Source of the DNA: Epiperipatus broadwayi
Lineage: Eukaryota; Onychophora; Udeonychophora; Euonychophora; Peripatidae
Assembly (NCBI GenBank): GCA_028023455.1
Contig: JAQFVV010000050.1
Coordinates: 1,170,411-1,234,410, forward strand
DNA: 64,000 bases
Direction: 5' to 3'
Shown here: positions 34,446 through 47,139 of the stretch, in pieces
Layout of the letters: each line of letters begins with the position of its first letter
Numbering within the stretch: position 1 is the stretch's first letter
Program-made: the position numbers and the translations under genes
The notes under the pieces: model-generated
What the model saw: the letters and a program-made list of their open reading frames with translations, nothing else
Database searches by the model: none
What the model was told of the DNA's origin: nothing

Positions 34446-35064
34446 AAACATATCAATGTTTTATTTTTCATTATAAGTGACTTTTAAAAATGAAGTACAA
34501 TTATTAAATGTTTGTTGATGATAAATTGCACTAGTACAATTTTAGTAAAATAATGTTTCGGGTTCAAAAGTTAATAATTAGTGAAGTTGATTTTTTTTTA
34601 TGTATATGAAATGGTATTAAGTTTTGTGTTCCAGAATATTTATAGGCATCAATTTAAATCAGTTTATATTTAACTACCATTATCTTGAGTGAGAAAGTTG
34701 TCTCACTATATTATCGAGTTAATTACTTTTAACGCATGTGAACATTTTATTACATTTTAAATGTTTCCAGGTTATATTGAATTTGATCAATTTCCACATT
34801 TCAATATTGTATAAGTGTAGACTCCTCATTATCATTACACATCAATAAATGTTAGTGATCTCAGTTGTTACTCTCTCTATATATATATATTTAGAGAAAT
34901 TTGTTGATGTTATGGTGATAGATGTTTTTTTTATATAAACTAAGAAGTTCATGAGTTCAAACAACTGAAATTTAGATTTTTGGATAGCTACTATGTTGAG
35001 TAATTGCATGTTGGGATAATAGTGAGAGATGGTGAGCCCTTGATCTGCAGTAATTACTATATAT
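34446..35064. other. AT-rich spacer before the second LTR family
   Basis: No supported gene. It contains a TCTCTCTATATATATATATT microsatellite near 34872 and nothing else recognisable. Confidence 0.45.
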
Positions 35065-37114
35065 TGTAACGATATATAAATATGTCGTTACATTAATTTA
35101 AAATAAAAACTTAAAAGTTCGCAAATAAAAGGAAAAAACTAAACGCTAAAATTAAAATGTTTGTTAAACATATATATATATTCGCACAGATGCTAAACTT
35201 TAAAAGTATTTTTTTCATAAACAAAAAAAAAAAGTATCTGAACGTATTTTTTTTAATAAAAAAATGCCAGATTGAAATATAAAAATATTTTAATAAAAAA
35301 ATAACGTAAGTTAAAGTAAAAACAGGTATTAATTAATTCCTGTAATCTGTAAATGGAAATGATTGTTTATTAATTATCTAAAAGCTGTGTAATTAAAAAG
35401 TCAGATGAAAAGTTAGATTAGAGAAGAAAGAAATTTTAGCTTGACCAATGGAAGCACTAAGCCTTGGCTCGGACCCTAACGAAAGTGATGGATTAGTGAC
35501 GTTTTGTTGATTGAATCCACGTGGATAATATAAAAAGGGAAATACAGTTTTTTCAGACAGTTCCAGCATTGTGTGTTTGAGAGATGTCGTATGACGCACA
35601 TACCACACTCTCTATAAAAAAAGAAAAAATATTGAGTTCCAGTCAGTTTTTCCAACTTGATTTGATGACAACGGTAAGACGCACTTGCCGTTCTCTCTCA
35701 TTTTTTTTTGTTTGTTTTAAAAAAAATAAAATGAAAAGACTGTGATACCAGAATGGAACCAGCTAATGCTACCTCCAGAACATTTTCTTCCAATGGAGAC
35801 GCCGTGGGAATTGCCAACGGGAACCTGGACTCTTATACCATAAGCTATATGAAATGAACAATTATTAAAATCAATTAAGAACTTTCGTCAAGTTTTATAA
35901 ATTGATAAACAAGCCAACTTAAAAGTTAAAACGAACTCTTATCTGACTTTTGTAAGTTTTTAAATCAAATTAATAATGTTTAATTTTATATGTTTTCCGA
36001 TTGATAAACATCATTTCCATTTTTTTTTCTTATTGTAAAGATTATTTAAATGCATGAAATTTAAGTTGTTTATAGATGCTTGCATGGATTCGTTTGCGGT
36101 TAATTATATTTTGGTTTTCATATTTGATCAAAATATATAGACATTCGATAAATAATGATACCTTATGGTGAGTATCTAAAATGTATTTATTCGGATGTCT
36201 TTTAAGTTATTGGTGACAACGCAAGTATCTTATGGTGAATACTATTGGGTTACTTATAAGTTTCCCTCTGCGATTGTCGGTATCAATAATTTTGTATTTT
36301 GATCGTTTATGTTTATTTTGAAATGTTTTTGACTGTGGAATCTATGTAATCGATCTATACCCAACATTTTTAAACAAATCTATGCGAACGTATGTAAATG
36401 TTAAATTTAAGTCGGGCGTGAATGGTTATATAGTTTTGTAAAGTTATATTAAGGAAGGGTAATCTTAGGTTATTCATTTCGTAGTTGAATTGGTTCAATG
36501 GATTGGATATATTGGTGTAATTAGTAGATGTAGTATGAGGTCCGCTACGGGCAGGATTATAGATATACGCCACACACCCTCTGTTTGCCTATGGATGGGT
36601 TTGTAAGTCGGCAGAAGACCGCAGTCCATTCCTATGGAGTTTTTTTGTTTATTGATCTACTTGCCAACAGATGTCACATTCCTGTTGGTGGAGAGTCAAT
36701 GTCTTCTCTATTTCTACTTATTGTTCAGATGTACATTCCTGACAATATAGTATTTTGTGTTGTCGTATCATGCTACATTGAATACATGAATGTATCAGAT
36801 GGATTGGCGCCAGTTGATTGCGAAATTTGTTGCCTAAGGTTAAATCAGGGAAGAATATTTTCTTTTCAAATGCAGACCTATGTAGTCCATTCATACTCGA
36901 CCCTCTAAATAAATAGTAAACTCATTGAAACTTAGTTAAATGTAAAATTAAAAGTTAATATAAAAATCTAAAATGTTAAACTTATTCCTCAAAATTTAAA
37001 TATTATTTTATATGTGCGTAAATAAATATTTTTATATGTTAATTTCTGGCAGTGGCTTTTACTCTTTGATATTTAGATATAAATTAAGATATAGATTTTT
37101 ATCTCTGCGTCTCC
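35065..37114 (+). repeat. LTR of a second retrotransposon family (copy 1, about 2.05 kb)
   Basis: Starts TGTAACG and immediately folds on itself (TGTAACGA ... TCGTTACA within 30 bases). The same start and the same order of blocks are found from 46171: AAAGTTCGCAAATAAA, TCGCACAGATG, GATGCTTGCATGGATT, GTGAGTATCTAAAATGTATT, ATTCGGATGTCTTTTA, TGAATGGTTATAT and CTGGCAGTGGCTT. A TATA-like ATAATATAAAAAGGG at about 35526 followed by a CAGTTTTTTCAGACAG initiator-like word and its counterpart CCATAAAAAGTGAG at 46637 mark the probable promoter. The exact LTR end is set where the other copy reads GCTGTTACA (49177-49184). Confidence 0.75.
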
Positions 37115-37356
37115 ACTGAGCTAGTGACTTGGGCTAACGATCGGAATATTTAAATAAAGTGGAATCTTAACAGCGCATATCTGCCTACTTTATAAATTTT
37201 TCTAGGCTCAAATGCCTAGATGGCGCCCTTGTAGTGCAGATATTGTTTTTGCGGTTAGATTCGATCTTCACTTTCATTCCGATTGGTACAATATATATAT
37301 ATAGTAATCTTAGATTTTTTTTTGTATGAGTATATAATATTGCAATTCTAGTAATA
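37115..37356 (+). other. Leader with probable primer-binding site
   Basis: TTGGGCTAACGATCGGAA at about 37130-37147 follows the LTR end by about 15 bases; TGGGCTAACGATCGG is a plausible primer-binding site and has the same spacing of GC, AACG and ATCGG words as in the 2637-15745 element. The block TTTCTAGGCTCAAATGCC is shared with the second copy at 49276. It ends in (AT)n and a T run before the first ATG. Confidence 0.5.
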
Positions 37357-39127
37357 ATGGATAACAGTAATGAAATGCCAGTTAGTGGTAATTTTGATTT
37401 AAAAAATTTAGCAGAGGTATTAAAAGCTGAGATAAAAACCAGCTATGGTGAACTTTCCCAGAAACTAGAGTCTAGATTAAAAACCCATTCTGATGAACTT
37501 AGAGCCAAATTAATAATCTGATTTGGTAACATAATGGCTGGATTAAAAACTGACTCTGATGAATTTAAAGCTGAGTTGAAAACCAACTCTGATGATCTTT
37601 CTAGAGAATTAAAAGTTGCATCAATACTCTGGTAGATGATAATGTTATGGGTTTAGACACAAAAGTTAACAAAGAACTGAAAGAGTTAGAAGAGTCTGAT
37701 GAAATATGTAGTAAAAATCTTGAATTAGGCAATGAAAAGATAGAAATAACTAAGAAACATGGGGGATTAATTAATAAAGAGGTTAGTAAAATTAATGTAA
37801 AATTTAAAGATAAATTAAGAAAGATATTTAATGTAAGTATTCTTAAAAAAAGGATTAAGCCCGAGAGAGATCTAGGAAAAGCTAGGGTTAAACTAAAGAG
37901 AGCAAAAGGAATGTTGACAAATGTTGTTTATCTAAAAATGATTAAAAAACATGTGGAATTGGTAAATAAAAAAGTGGGTAAAATTAAAGTAAGGTTTAGA
38001 GACAAGTTAAGTAAGAATTTTAATATAAATATTCGTAAGAAAGATGTTAACCCAAAGAGAGATCTGGGAAAAGCCAAAGTAAAACTTAAATTTAAAAGTA
38101 AGGAGAAAATCAAAGTGGAATTTCTTAGATAAATCTTTAATCATAATAAAAATATGAGGAAAATTAAAGTGAAATTTAAAAAGATGAGTAAGGAAGAGAT
38201 TAAGATAAATTATCTTAAAAGGAGTATAGACTTTATAAGAGATGTAGGGAAAGCAAAGGTAAAATTTAAAAGAATGAGTAAAAAGATATTTGATCTGAAT
38301 CTTGGTAGAAGGAGGATTAATAAGGAAAAAAGAAATTGGCAAAGCCAAAATTAAACTTAAAATAATAAGTGATGATGTGGTTAATGGAGATTTTCTTTGA
38401 GAAAATATAAATAAGGCAAAAGATTTAAGTAAAACTAAAGTCAAACCGAAAAGAATTAATATAGAACAGGGTGATATTAATGTTTTTAAGCAAAATGATT
38501 ATAAAAATTCTTTAATGTTGAAGTTGTATCACATCAATCTGATTTGCGATTTTTTAAAGGATTATATAGAAAGTTTGAATGAATACCATATTCAAAATTG
38601 CCCAGAGTATCGTTTTCTATTAAACATAGAACAAGTGAATTAAAACAAAGACTTGCTCAAGCCGATGATATTGATCACGATATTCAAATGAAAGGTAATA
38701 GATTATCTGATAAAGTAGCAACTGTTATTGATAAAATTAAGAATTATGTTAGTGCTTATGATCAAATTAGTATTTATGTAAAAGATATAGAGATAGAATC
38801 TAAGGAGATCATAGCAAAATCTTTAGATTCTGATCCCAAAATTATTCAAAAGCAATTGAATTATGCCAAATCATTATACGGACATCTTGTAAATCAAAGC
38901 AAACTTCTTCACAGAGTTCAACAAACTGGAAATTCTTTCTGAGAAGAATTAAAAGGCACTTTTGATTATTTTTTATTTAAAGAAAACTTGGACACAGATC
39001 TAGATGATCTGAAAAATAGATATGAACAAATGAATATGGTTATTAGTAAGAAAAGTAATATTCTTCAAACCATGTTAGTCCTCAGAAAGATTACAAATTT
39101 AAGAAGTTTTTCAATATATCATAATTA
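37357..39127 (+). pseudogene. Decayed lysine-rich, coiled-coil reading frame behind the second-family LTR
   Basis: Starts with ATG at 37357 (MDNSNEMPVSGNFDLKNLAE) and shows heptad-like units SDELRAKL, SDEFKAEL, SDDLSREL in its first 90 codons. From 37647 a 161-codon segment contains strongly basic repeats of about 60-65 residues, each with a (R)DLGKAKVKLK-like signature (seen near 37871, 38056, 38236, 38325 and 38430). From about 38598 an Asp/Ile/Lys-rich helical region follows, ending in TDLDDLKNRYEQMNMVISKK, which weakly recalls a spectrin-repeat helix. Stops at 37519 and 38941 and several frame changes break it. By position it is this element's gag or an acquired gene; no capsid, protease or polymerase motif is seen. 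Its family is unknown. Confidence 0.6.
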
Positions 39128-39792
39128 ATTAGTTATTTGCAAAGACATTTTTTTTTATGTGATTAGGAGATATTGTAAAAGATCGATAAATCTACCTTTG
39201 TTTTAAAAAAGTCATTTGTTGTTTTTAGAAAAAAAATCTCTTTGATTTGATTTTTATATATTGAGTATTATTATTGTTTATGGTTATTAGTTATAGTTAT
39301 TGTTGTTTGGATTTATTATTTTATTTATTTATTGATGGTACATCTAGGTGAATATTTAATTGTTATTATTGTTATTATTCTTAATGGTGAGATTTTTTTA
39401 ATAGTAATGACATGTTCTAATTAATAAATTTGTATATCAATATTATAAATAAAAAAAACATATAAATGGTTAATTATAAAAAATATTATTTTACTTTAAG
39501 TGATTATTAAAAAATGCAATGTTATTATTTATTTATTTTTTTTTTTTTTGTTAAGCTATCAAATAAATTTTCGATTTAATATTTTTTATATGATTGATAT
39601 TTTTATTTTTTGAATGTTAATTGTTTAAAAAAAACATATGCAACAATGGTTTTCAAGACTGCATATAATATTTATTGCAGTGAAAAAAAAAGAACAACAA
39701 CAACAGAAACAGAAGCCATTATTATTAAAATATTATTATTAAAAAAAAAACTGAAGGAGAAAATTAGTTGTACTTTGTTTCTTCAGAATCGC
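39128..39792. other. Very AT-rich DNA
   Basis: Poly-T and poly-A rich, with TTATT and GTTATT reiterations around 39240-39400. It may be the untranslated end of the truncated LTR element. No gene. Confidence 0.45.
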
Positions 39793-39960
39793 CATTCTTG
39801 AGGATGGAGAATAATAATATAGTTATATCCCATACTATTACATTTATCACTTTCAACTGGAGCAATCATGGTTCCATTACATTTGGCACCATCAACGTGC
39901 AGACATGATTAATTAAGGACTGTTGATAGTCCTTCCATTACTATATATATATATATATAT
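39793..39960 (-). repeat. Copy of the hairpin-cassette repeat plus (AT)n
   Basis: Reverse complement of the left part of 33935-34145: ACTTTCAACTGGAGCAATC, ATTACATTTGGCACCATC and GGACTGTTGATAGTCC words in the complementary order. It ends in an (AT)n run at 39942-39961. Confidence 0.7.
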
Positions 39961-40184
39961 ATTGAAACTATAATTGAGAATAGCTGATTTAAAGTATCCA
40001 AATTAATATAAACACATTGGTAAATTGACCAACACACAAAATTTCCATTTCAAATATTAGTTTTAAATTTATTCTTAGTATAGCACAGTTCTAATTCTAC
40101 TTCATCAGTTTGACATGTTTTTTTTCTTACAAATACAGCTTAATTAATTTCTAAAGCTGTCTTATAAATCAAGAAGCCATAAAA

Positions 40185-40780
40185 AACTTGAACTCAGCCT
40201 TCCACAGCTATCCAATCCATTTTATAAACAATACACAAGACCATATACATGTAAAAAAGATAAATGATATCCAATATATCTATTTCATGCTTAACCAGAA
40301 TTCATTGGTTGGTCCAGAACACCATTTCCAACCCATATATACAATCACTGTTCAGTTTATATTAACAAAGCAAATCTTCAGACTTTATTGGACAAGCTTC
40401 AATTTTTCTCCACTATTCAACTCTTCAGCCATCTATATTATTGACACCAAAGAAGAAATGCTCAAAACCCTTGATGATGCCAATATTATTGTCATACCAA
40501 TGTTAACCTTAAGTTGACTGATCCCTCACACATTCAATCTTAATATGTCAACTTAATTTTACAGAAGATGGATGGGTAGAATATGAGCTAAATATGGAAT
40601 ACTTAAATACATATATTGTCTATACTCAACATAATGTAATTATAGGGCACTTGAATTCAGATCTCCAATATATGTATTTAGTGCTAACCAAGCACTCATC
40701 TGTTGGTCTAGATCACCATTTGCCACACATATATGCAATGGCTGCTCAGTTTAATTAAGAAAGCAACTCTTTAGATTTTT
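40185..40780 (+). repeat. Two diverged copies of the 32.4-33.5 kb repeat
   Basis: 40190-40560 follows the same block order (TGAACTCAGCC, CATGTAAAAAAGATAAA, CATATATACAATCACTG, TTATTGGACAAGCTTCAATT, TGCTCAAAACCC). A shorter copy follows at about 40640-40780 (GCACTTGAATTCAGA, ACACATATATGCAATGGCTG). Small open frames inside are chance. Confidence 0.65.
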
Positions 40781-41159
40781 GTGAAAATTTAAAATATTAA
40801 ATAGATGTGGACTGTCTGATTTAAAAACAATAAAAGTCAGCAAAATGTCTCAATAAATGGATGTACAAACAAATCAATTCCAGCACTTTTTCTTGATTTC
40901 TTCATATGAAGTCCCTCACTTTGATGAATCATCACATGGTTAAAGATTGCCATACTGAATAACTTATTTTCAATTGAAGTAGTGAATACAAATTGATAAT
41001 GTTTGGTATAGCAAATCCTTATATAAAAGATGTCCATATGTGGAAAGAATATCTAGATCTCACAACTATCTGTTTTTTAAGCTGCTTGTCCTTGTTTAGC
41101 AATAAAAATCTAAAAACAAGCCTCAGTAATAATGCATAACATTTCTGTAGTTTAATTTT

Positions 41160-41690
41160 CATTACATCACTTCTCTTTTAACAGTGTGTGGAGGTTTGCA
41201 ACCACAAACATATGACCAAAGAAATGAGTGAGAGTGGTGTAATAAAAATTACATTACAGAAATATTCATTATTGGATAATCCCTAATCTAATGAATGACC
41301 AATAATAAATATTAATATACTTTCATTAAGTAATTTGTGTCAAAGTCATGAGGGCAAGAAATTTGGCACTTATCAATTGAACTGTAGTAATTTGCTATCT
41401 ATATATAAACTGAATAATGATAAAGAGATGTGTAAGATATTGTAGTCAGGTCAACTGACGAGTTCTGGTTCAGTGTGAAATGTGCATTTTAGAGATTGCA
41501 GATTTTTTTTATATGTCTTTGGTCATATATTTATGATTACATCTCTGATGTTAAAAGTGGGCAGAAACTAGTTCATATCTTGTGAGAGTGGTGTAGTGAA
41601 AATTACACTACATAAATGATAATCTATGGTCTAACGAATGGTTAATAAAAATTATTAATAAGTGTCAATAATATTTTATAATAATTATGA
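41160..41690 (+). repeat. Old tandem duplication
   Basis: GTGAGAGTGGTGTAATAAAA at 41228 recurs as GTGAGAGTGGTGTAGTGAAA at 41581, each followed by ATTACA(T/C)TACA..AAAT and then (A/G)ATCTAA(T/C)GAATG. AAACATATGACCAAAGA (41208) is inverted relative to TCTTTGGTCATATATTT (41516). The function is unknown. Confidence 0.5.
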
Positions 41691-44600
41691 ATAGGTTAGA
41701 ATAGTTATTAGACTGTGGAGTAACGTGCAATTAAAGAACATGTGTGAAAATTTATTTTATTCTTAAAATTTTAAATATTTATCAAAGATGTACGCCGTTT
41801 AATGTAATGCAAATTGCGGTTAATACAGAACATATTAAACATATGATTTTTTAGATAACACTTTCTAAAGATGTATGACGTGATTCTATAAAAAAAATGA
41901 AAAAATTAAAGTTAGAAATATAAAATAAAATATATTTAATTTAGCTTTTAAAATCTTTTAAGAAAGGGGGAAAAAACTTGATTATATTTGTTTTTACCGT
42001 CTCACAAACTTTCTTTAGTAATTGATCATAGTCGTGGAAAACAGCTGCTAATTTAAATCAATAAAAATATTAAAATAAAACTGCATATAAATTTTTAAAA
42101 TGTCTCCTAAAATATGATCGTATTAGTTATTTATTTTAAATCAATTAAAATTCCATCATTTACCTAAAAAAAAAAACTGCACAAATTAATAATTACCAGT
42201 TATAGATTATAAAATATTAATATCACTAGTGAATACATATCAAAGATATTAATTTTCTTCTTTCTACTTTAGAGCCATGTACTGTAAGTTTGAGTTATCC
42301 GTGGTTACCATATATAGTAGGGTAACTTCATCCTACCATTAGATCACCTTTGGACTCTTTTTTTAATCAATGAAAATTTAGGATTCAAAGTTCGAACTGA
42401 TATATGAATTTGAGATCTTTTTTTTAAGCTATTAGTTTGAGATTCAGTGAACTCTAAGATTTGAACCCACACTAACTACATGCATGGACTTGACATTAGA
42501 TAAATAATTATACATCTCATCATTTTGAATACTATTCCATCTATGAATACTTTTTTGTGTATAGAAGTATTAGCACTAATACAATATCATGTCCTGCTCC
42601 ATATGGTTTACTATGATAGTAAAGTGGAGTATTAGAACTCAAAGTTCATGTTTATTGGTTCTACTATGTCACTTCCTGTGTTTGAACCTATGAACTCCTG
42701 AGCAATTGTTTAATTCTTTTAGCAACAAAAATTCTTATTACTAAAGACAAAAGCAAGAAAGCCAGTCAGGGGAATCGCTCTATCATTTGATAACCAACTT
42801 ACAATAGATGGCGCTATAATAGAGAAAAATAAATGGTTTAGTTAATATAAGCTTTGAATATCAAATGATGTTGTATTAGACGACACTCCTAATAAATAAT
42901 GTGTTTTTGTATTAGAATGCTAATCAACTCATTATGCAAATAATCTTAAAATATTGGTAATATTATTTTATAAAAAAAAACCTTGAATACTTTATAGTCT
43001 AATAATGGATATTAAAATTTAGGTGGATAGCTCTTACTTTTTGCCAAAGAAGAAATAAACTGTTTTGTAGATAATTGTGTTATTTATGGTAAACGAATTA
43101 TCACCAGGATGAACTATTTTGATAAAAAATTAAACATTAAAGGTGAATTAATAAAAATTAATTCTAATACTAATACTCTATATTAATCTATCATGTTTTA
43201 AAGAAAGGGATTCTGGGGGTGGGGGTACTTATCATTCTATAAACTTCATAGATTAATGAACAAAAAACTTAAAGAAGTTGTTGACTATAAAAAATAACTA
43301 CACATTCATTTTGCTATCTCCATATAAATTTTCAAAATATTTCATAATTAAAAATGTTTAAAAAAAAGTAATACAAACGATGTTTATAAAAAGTAAAAAA
43401 AAACCTAGCTTGGCCAATAACTAAAATGGCTGGCTATTTCGGATTATGTTGGACTCTTTCATATTTGAGTTAACAGTTTCATATTCAAAACTGTCCCACA
43501 AAGTATCCCAGACTGGATATGCAACTTTTTTTAACATATTTTATTGGAGAATAAGTTTTGAACGTTCATAAAATATCACCCAAGAAAGAAATGGTGTGAC
43601 TTTAGTTAAATGCAATTTTTCTCTATTTCTCTGAAGAAAATAATATTTCAAATATTAAAAATGTGCGTAAAAAAACAAATCACTCTATAGAAAAAGTATG
43701 TTTAAATAACATAACGTGTTGTTTAAGATGGTGATTATATTTATATAAGTATTTTTGATACAGTTATTCATAATTATTTTAGGTATTATTATTTAAAATT
43801 ATTTTCTGCATTTTTTTTGGTTATGAAAAATTGAGGTATTAACTTATCAGAAATATAGTTTTTTTATTATTAATAAATGCATGAAAAAAATCTAAAACAT
43901 TTTAATGATAGACAAATAAACTAAGAGATCTCAAAAATCTATTAAGCATTTCTTAAAATTTTACTTCGACACTGCATTCGAACATAATACATATAATCAC
44001 TTTACCAATCAATTATGTGGAAATGATATATTGTGTATATGAGGTTAATCTATTATTTATAATTAAATTATATACATAACCTCTTATTATATATAGTCAA
44101 ATAAATAGAACAAACATTATATAGTAATCTTGTTATAAAAGCATGCTATATAATGTATAAATTCAGTTTTTATAATTGTAATGTTTGTTTTTTTTACAGT
44201 GAGTTTATTAAAATAATAGTCTAATCCATGTTATTAGGATGATTCGCCTTGCAAAGTAAGAGTAACATACTTTTATACTACTTTATAACTTATATATTTT
44301 ATATAGTTTAAACATAAAATTCAAGTAATTCAATAAAGCCCAGCTGTATTTCTTTGAACTAAAACTTTGATTTAACAGCAGCTAGAATATTTTCCTAAAA
44401 GGAAAAAAAAAGAGATTCAATAAATTCACATGCTGTTAAAGTGTACAATTTTTTTCATAGACCATTCAACTTCTGAAGGCAAAATTTTTTAGCATTATTT
44501 AGATTTCTTCAAGCAAACAGGTAAAAAAAAATCGGTATATTTATGTTTTTTAAAAATGTTTCAAAATGAAAAGTAGATTTATAAATTTATTAAAAATCTA

Positions 44601-46170
44601 TTACAGATATATAAGCATGCAATTAAAGAAATAAAAGCTAGATTAACTCTCTCTCTCTATATATATATATATTCTAACCAAATAAAAAAATAAGAATGAA
44701 TGAGCGAACGACTCGTTAATGACCGATTCCGAATATTTAGTTTGGAATGAGACTCTTAACATATAATAACATTTCACTCTTCTTACACTGAAGCAAAATA
44801 TATTTATTTATTCTTTACAGTTTAGACTGTTTCCAGCAGTCTTCGTCAAATAAAAGCAGACCTTAAAATTAACTTAAAAAAAAAAATAATAAAGAAGGAA
44901 CGAGGAAGAGAAAATATTGAATGAGACTCTTGAGATATTGATGGACTGAAAACAGTGGACTAAACTCAGTGATCGCTTAGTTATCTTATACTTAGCTCAA
45001 GATATATACATCCCAACAAAGAAAAATTTTTACAGCAATAATGAAATATATTATTATGAAATAAATAACTACACGGGGAAGAGAGAAAAACTTCACTCTT
45101 TCCCAAGCAATATTTTTTTTAAAAAATAAAATTTATTACCCTTTATCAAAACACTTTCTTTGAGCTACAAACATTTTGCACTGTAAGCAACATCTGGATA
45201 GATTCTTATGTCATATCTAAATCTTACATAACTCATAATTATTTATTAATGATCTGATATACTCTACTCTTGTATAGTAAAATGAAAAGTACTTTTCTAA
45301 TAGTACATTTAATAATAATGAAATTCTTATGCCACTACCAAAGTTATAATATAAACAATAGGTTGATATTATTAAAATAATATATAACGATCTCATATTT
45401 CTTTTGTTGTTATTTTTTAAGAATTATACTGTTCTATTGTGTTGCTAAAATGATTGATATACGGGTAGACTATAGGAGACATACACTTCTCTTATAAGCT
45501 AATGCTTCCTATTATAGTATAACAAAAATGACAATTGCATAAGAAGAGTTTAATCTGAATAATACTAACATAAACAATTATATAAAATTTTGAATAATTA
45601 TAGCCTTTTACCCAGGATGTCACTCGAGATAATAGAAAGAATGAGTACCCTTTATATTCTTCTACTACCCCTAACAAAATAATAAAAGAATTATATTAGA
45701 TTCTTACACTTTTATTAATCAAGTAAATAAATAACGTGTGGTCCTAAGGATGGATTAAATAATTCATTGGAAGATTAAATGAATATTTATTCTTTAAAAT
45801 TGTAATTCCAGCTTTAGGATTGAAACTCTTATGGGTTGTTTTCTCATAAAACATTGAAACTTTTCGATCTGCATAAAGATTGTTTATCTGATTTATCAAG
45901 ATTTCTGTTATTAAGAAATCAGGACCAAAGAAAATTTTGCATATAGAAAAACACACAAACACTAGAGTTAAATAATTAACAAATACATTTATTAGCAATA
46001 AATATAACACACAAAATATTTACAATATAGTTTAAAAGCTACATGCCAGCACAAGTTTTGTTTCTGTTTAATAGGATGCCATTATTACAAATCTAAAATT
46101 GCCTCACTGATAAATTATCCAAATTATAATTCTTATTATACATTCTAATAATTTGTTCATATATATATAC
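41691..46170. other. Gene-poor AT-rich DNA
   Basis: No supported coding region in about 4.5 kb. Features seen: GGGGGTGGGGGT near 43217, a CTCTCTCTCTATATATATAT run at 44648-44675, and a short palindromic AGACTG...CAGTCT word pair near 44825. Minus-strand frames at 45492-46010 are A/T-driven and unlike any family. Confidence 0.5.
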
Positions 46171-47139
46171 TGTAACGGGCATGTACACCGTTACATTTTT
46201 TTTTTTTTTAAAATTAGACATGAAAAAGTTCGCAAATAAAAACTTCTTTTTTTAAGAATTAAAAATTGAAAATTAAAAATCATCTAAACTCTAATATATA
46301 TAAAATCGCACAGATGAAAAATAAAAAAGCAACTTTATTAAAAAAAAGAAAAAGTTTTAAAACTAAATTTTCAACAAAAACTTAAAAGATTTAGAGATAA
46401 AAATATATCTTTAAGTTTGGAAAACAAATTAATTAATCATAAAATGGAAATGATTATTTTAATTAATTAAAAGTAAACTAGCCCTTGGGCATTTAAAATG
46501 TATAAGCAAAGGTCAGATAGGAGAGAAAAATAATGGGAACAGAATGGCCAATAAAAGAAATCCCCCAGGAATCGAACCTCAGCGAAAAGACCATCACCAT
46601 CATTGTGACGTAATGTCCTCTGGATCCAAAAGTCTACCATAAAAAGTGAGTGAAAATTAATTAAGGAGAGATGTGTGATAGCAGTGGTGATATGTGTTAG
46701 GGCAGAGTTGAAGGAGAAGAGATTGAAAAGACACACTCTTCAATCCCTTCAGTTCTGCTAAAAAAAAGAAAGAAAAATGACCAATCATTTTTTACATTGA
46801 GGACCAGCTAAAGTAAAAGATCTCCAGATGAATCAATAAAATGGCCAACAGAATACCAATCTCTTTAGGATGGCATGGGAATTCATGTTCAAATGGCAAG
46901 CAATGGATAAAGATGAACTTTTTAAAACCGTAAGAACTTTATTAACATTTTCAAAACAATAACTCTAAGTATAAAATTTTCTCAGTATTTAAAATAATTG
47001 CAATAGAAATTCCTATCTGACCAAATGTAATCAGTATTAATTATTTGATTGAATGTATTATTTGTTTGTTAAATCATTTCCATTTTTTAAATATTTTTAT
47101 TAATATTTATTAAGTTAAATAATTTTATTGGGAAATGTA

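Noticed and set aside
37928-38444. Minus-strand frames of 61 and 145 codons
   Set aside because: They are antisense shadows of the lysine-rich plus-strand frame (Lys codons read as Phe/Leu).
40095-40125. Minus-strand CTGATGAAGTAGAATTAGAAC resembling part of a hammerhead
   Set aside because: GAAA is replaced by GAAC and neither stem I nor stem III can be drawn.
44815-44865. Minus-strand TTGACGA ... GAAACAGTC resembling a hammerhead
   Set aside because: The first core base is T instead of C, the segment between the core boxes does not pair as stem II, and stem I is not formed.
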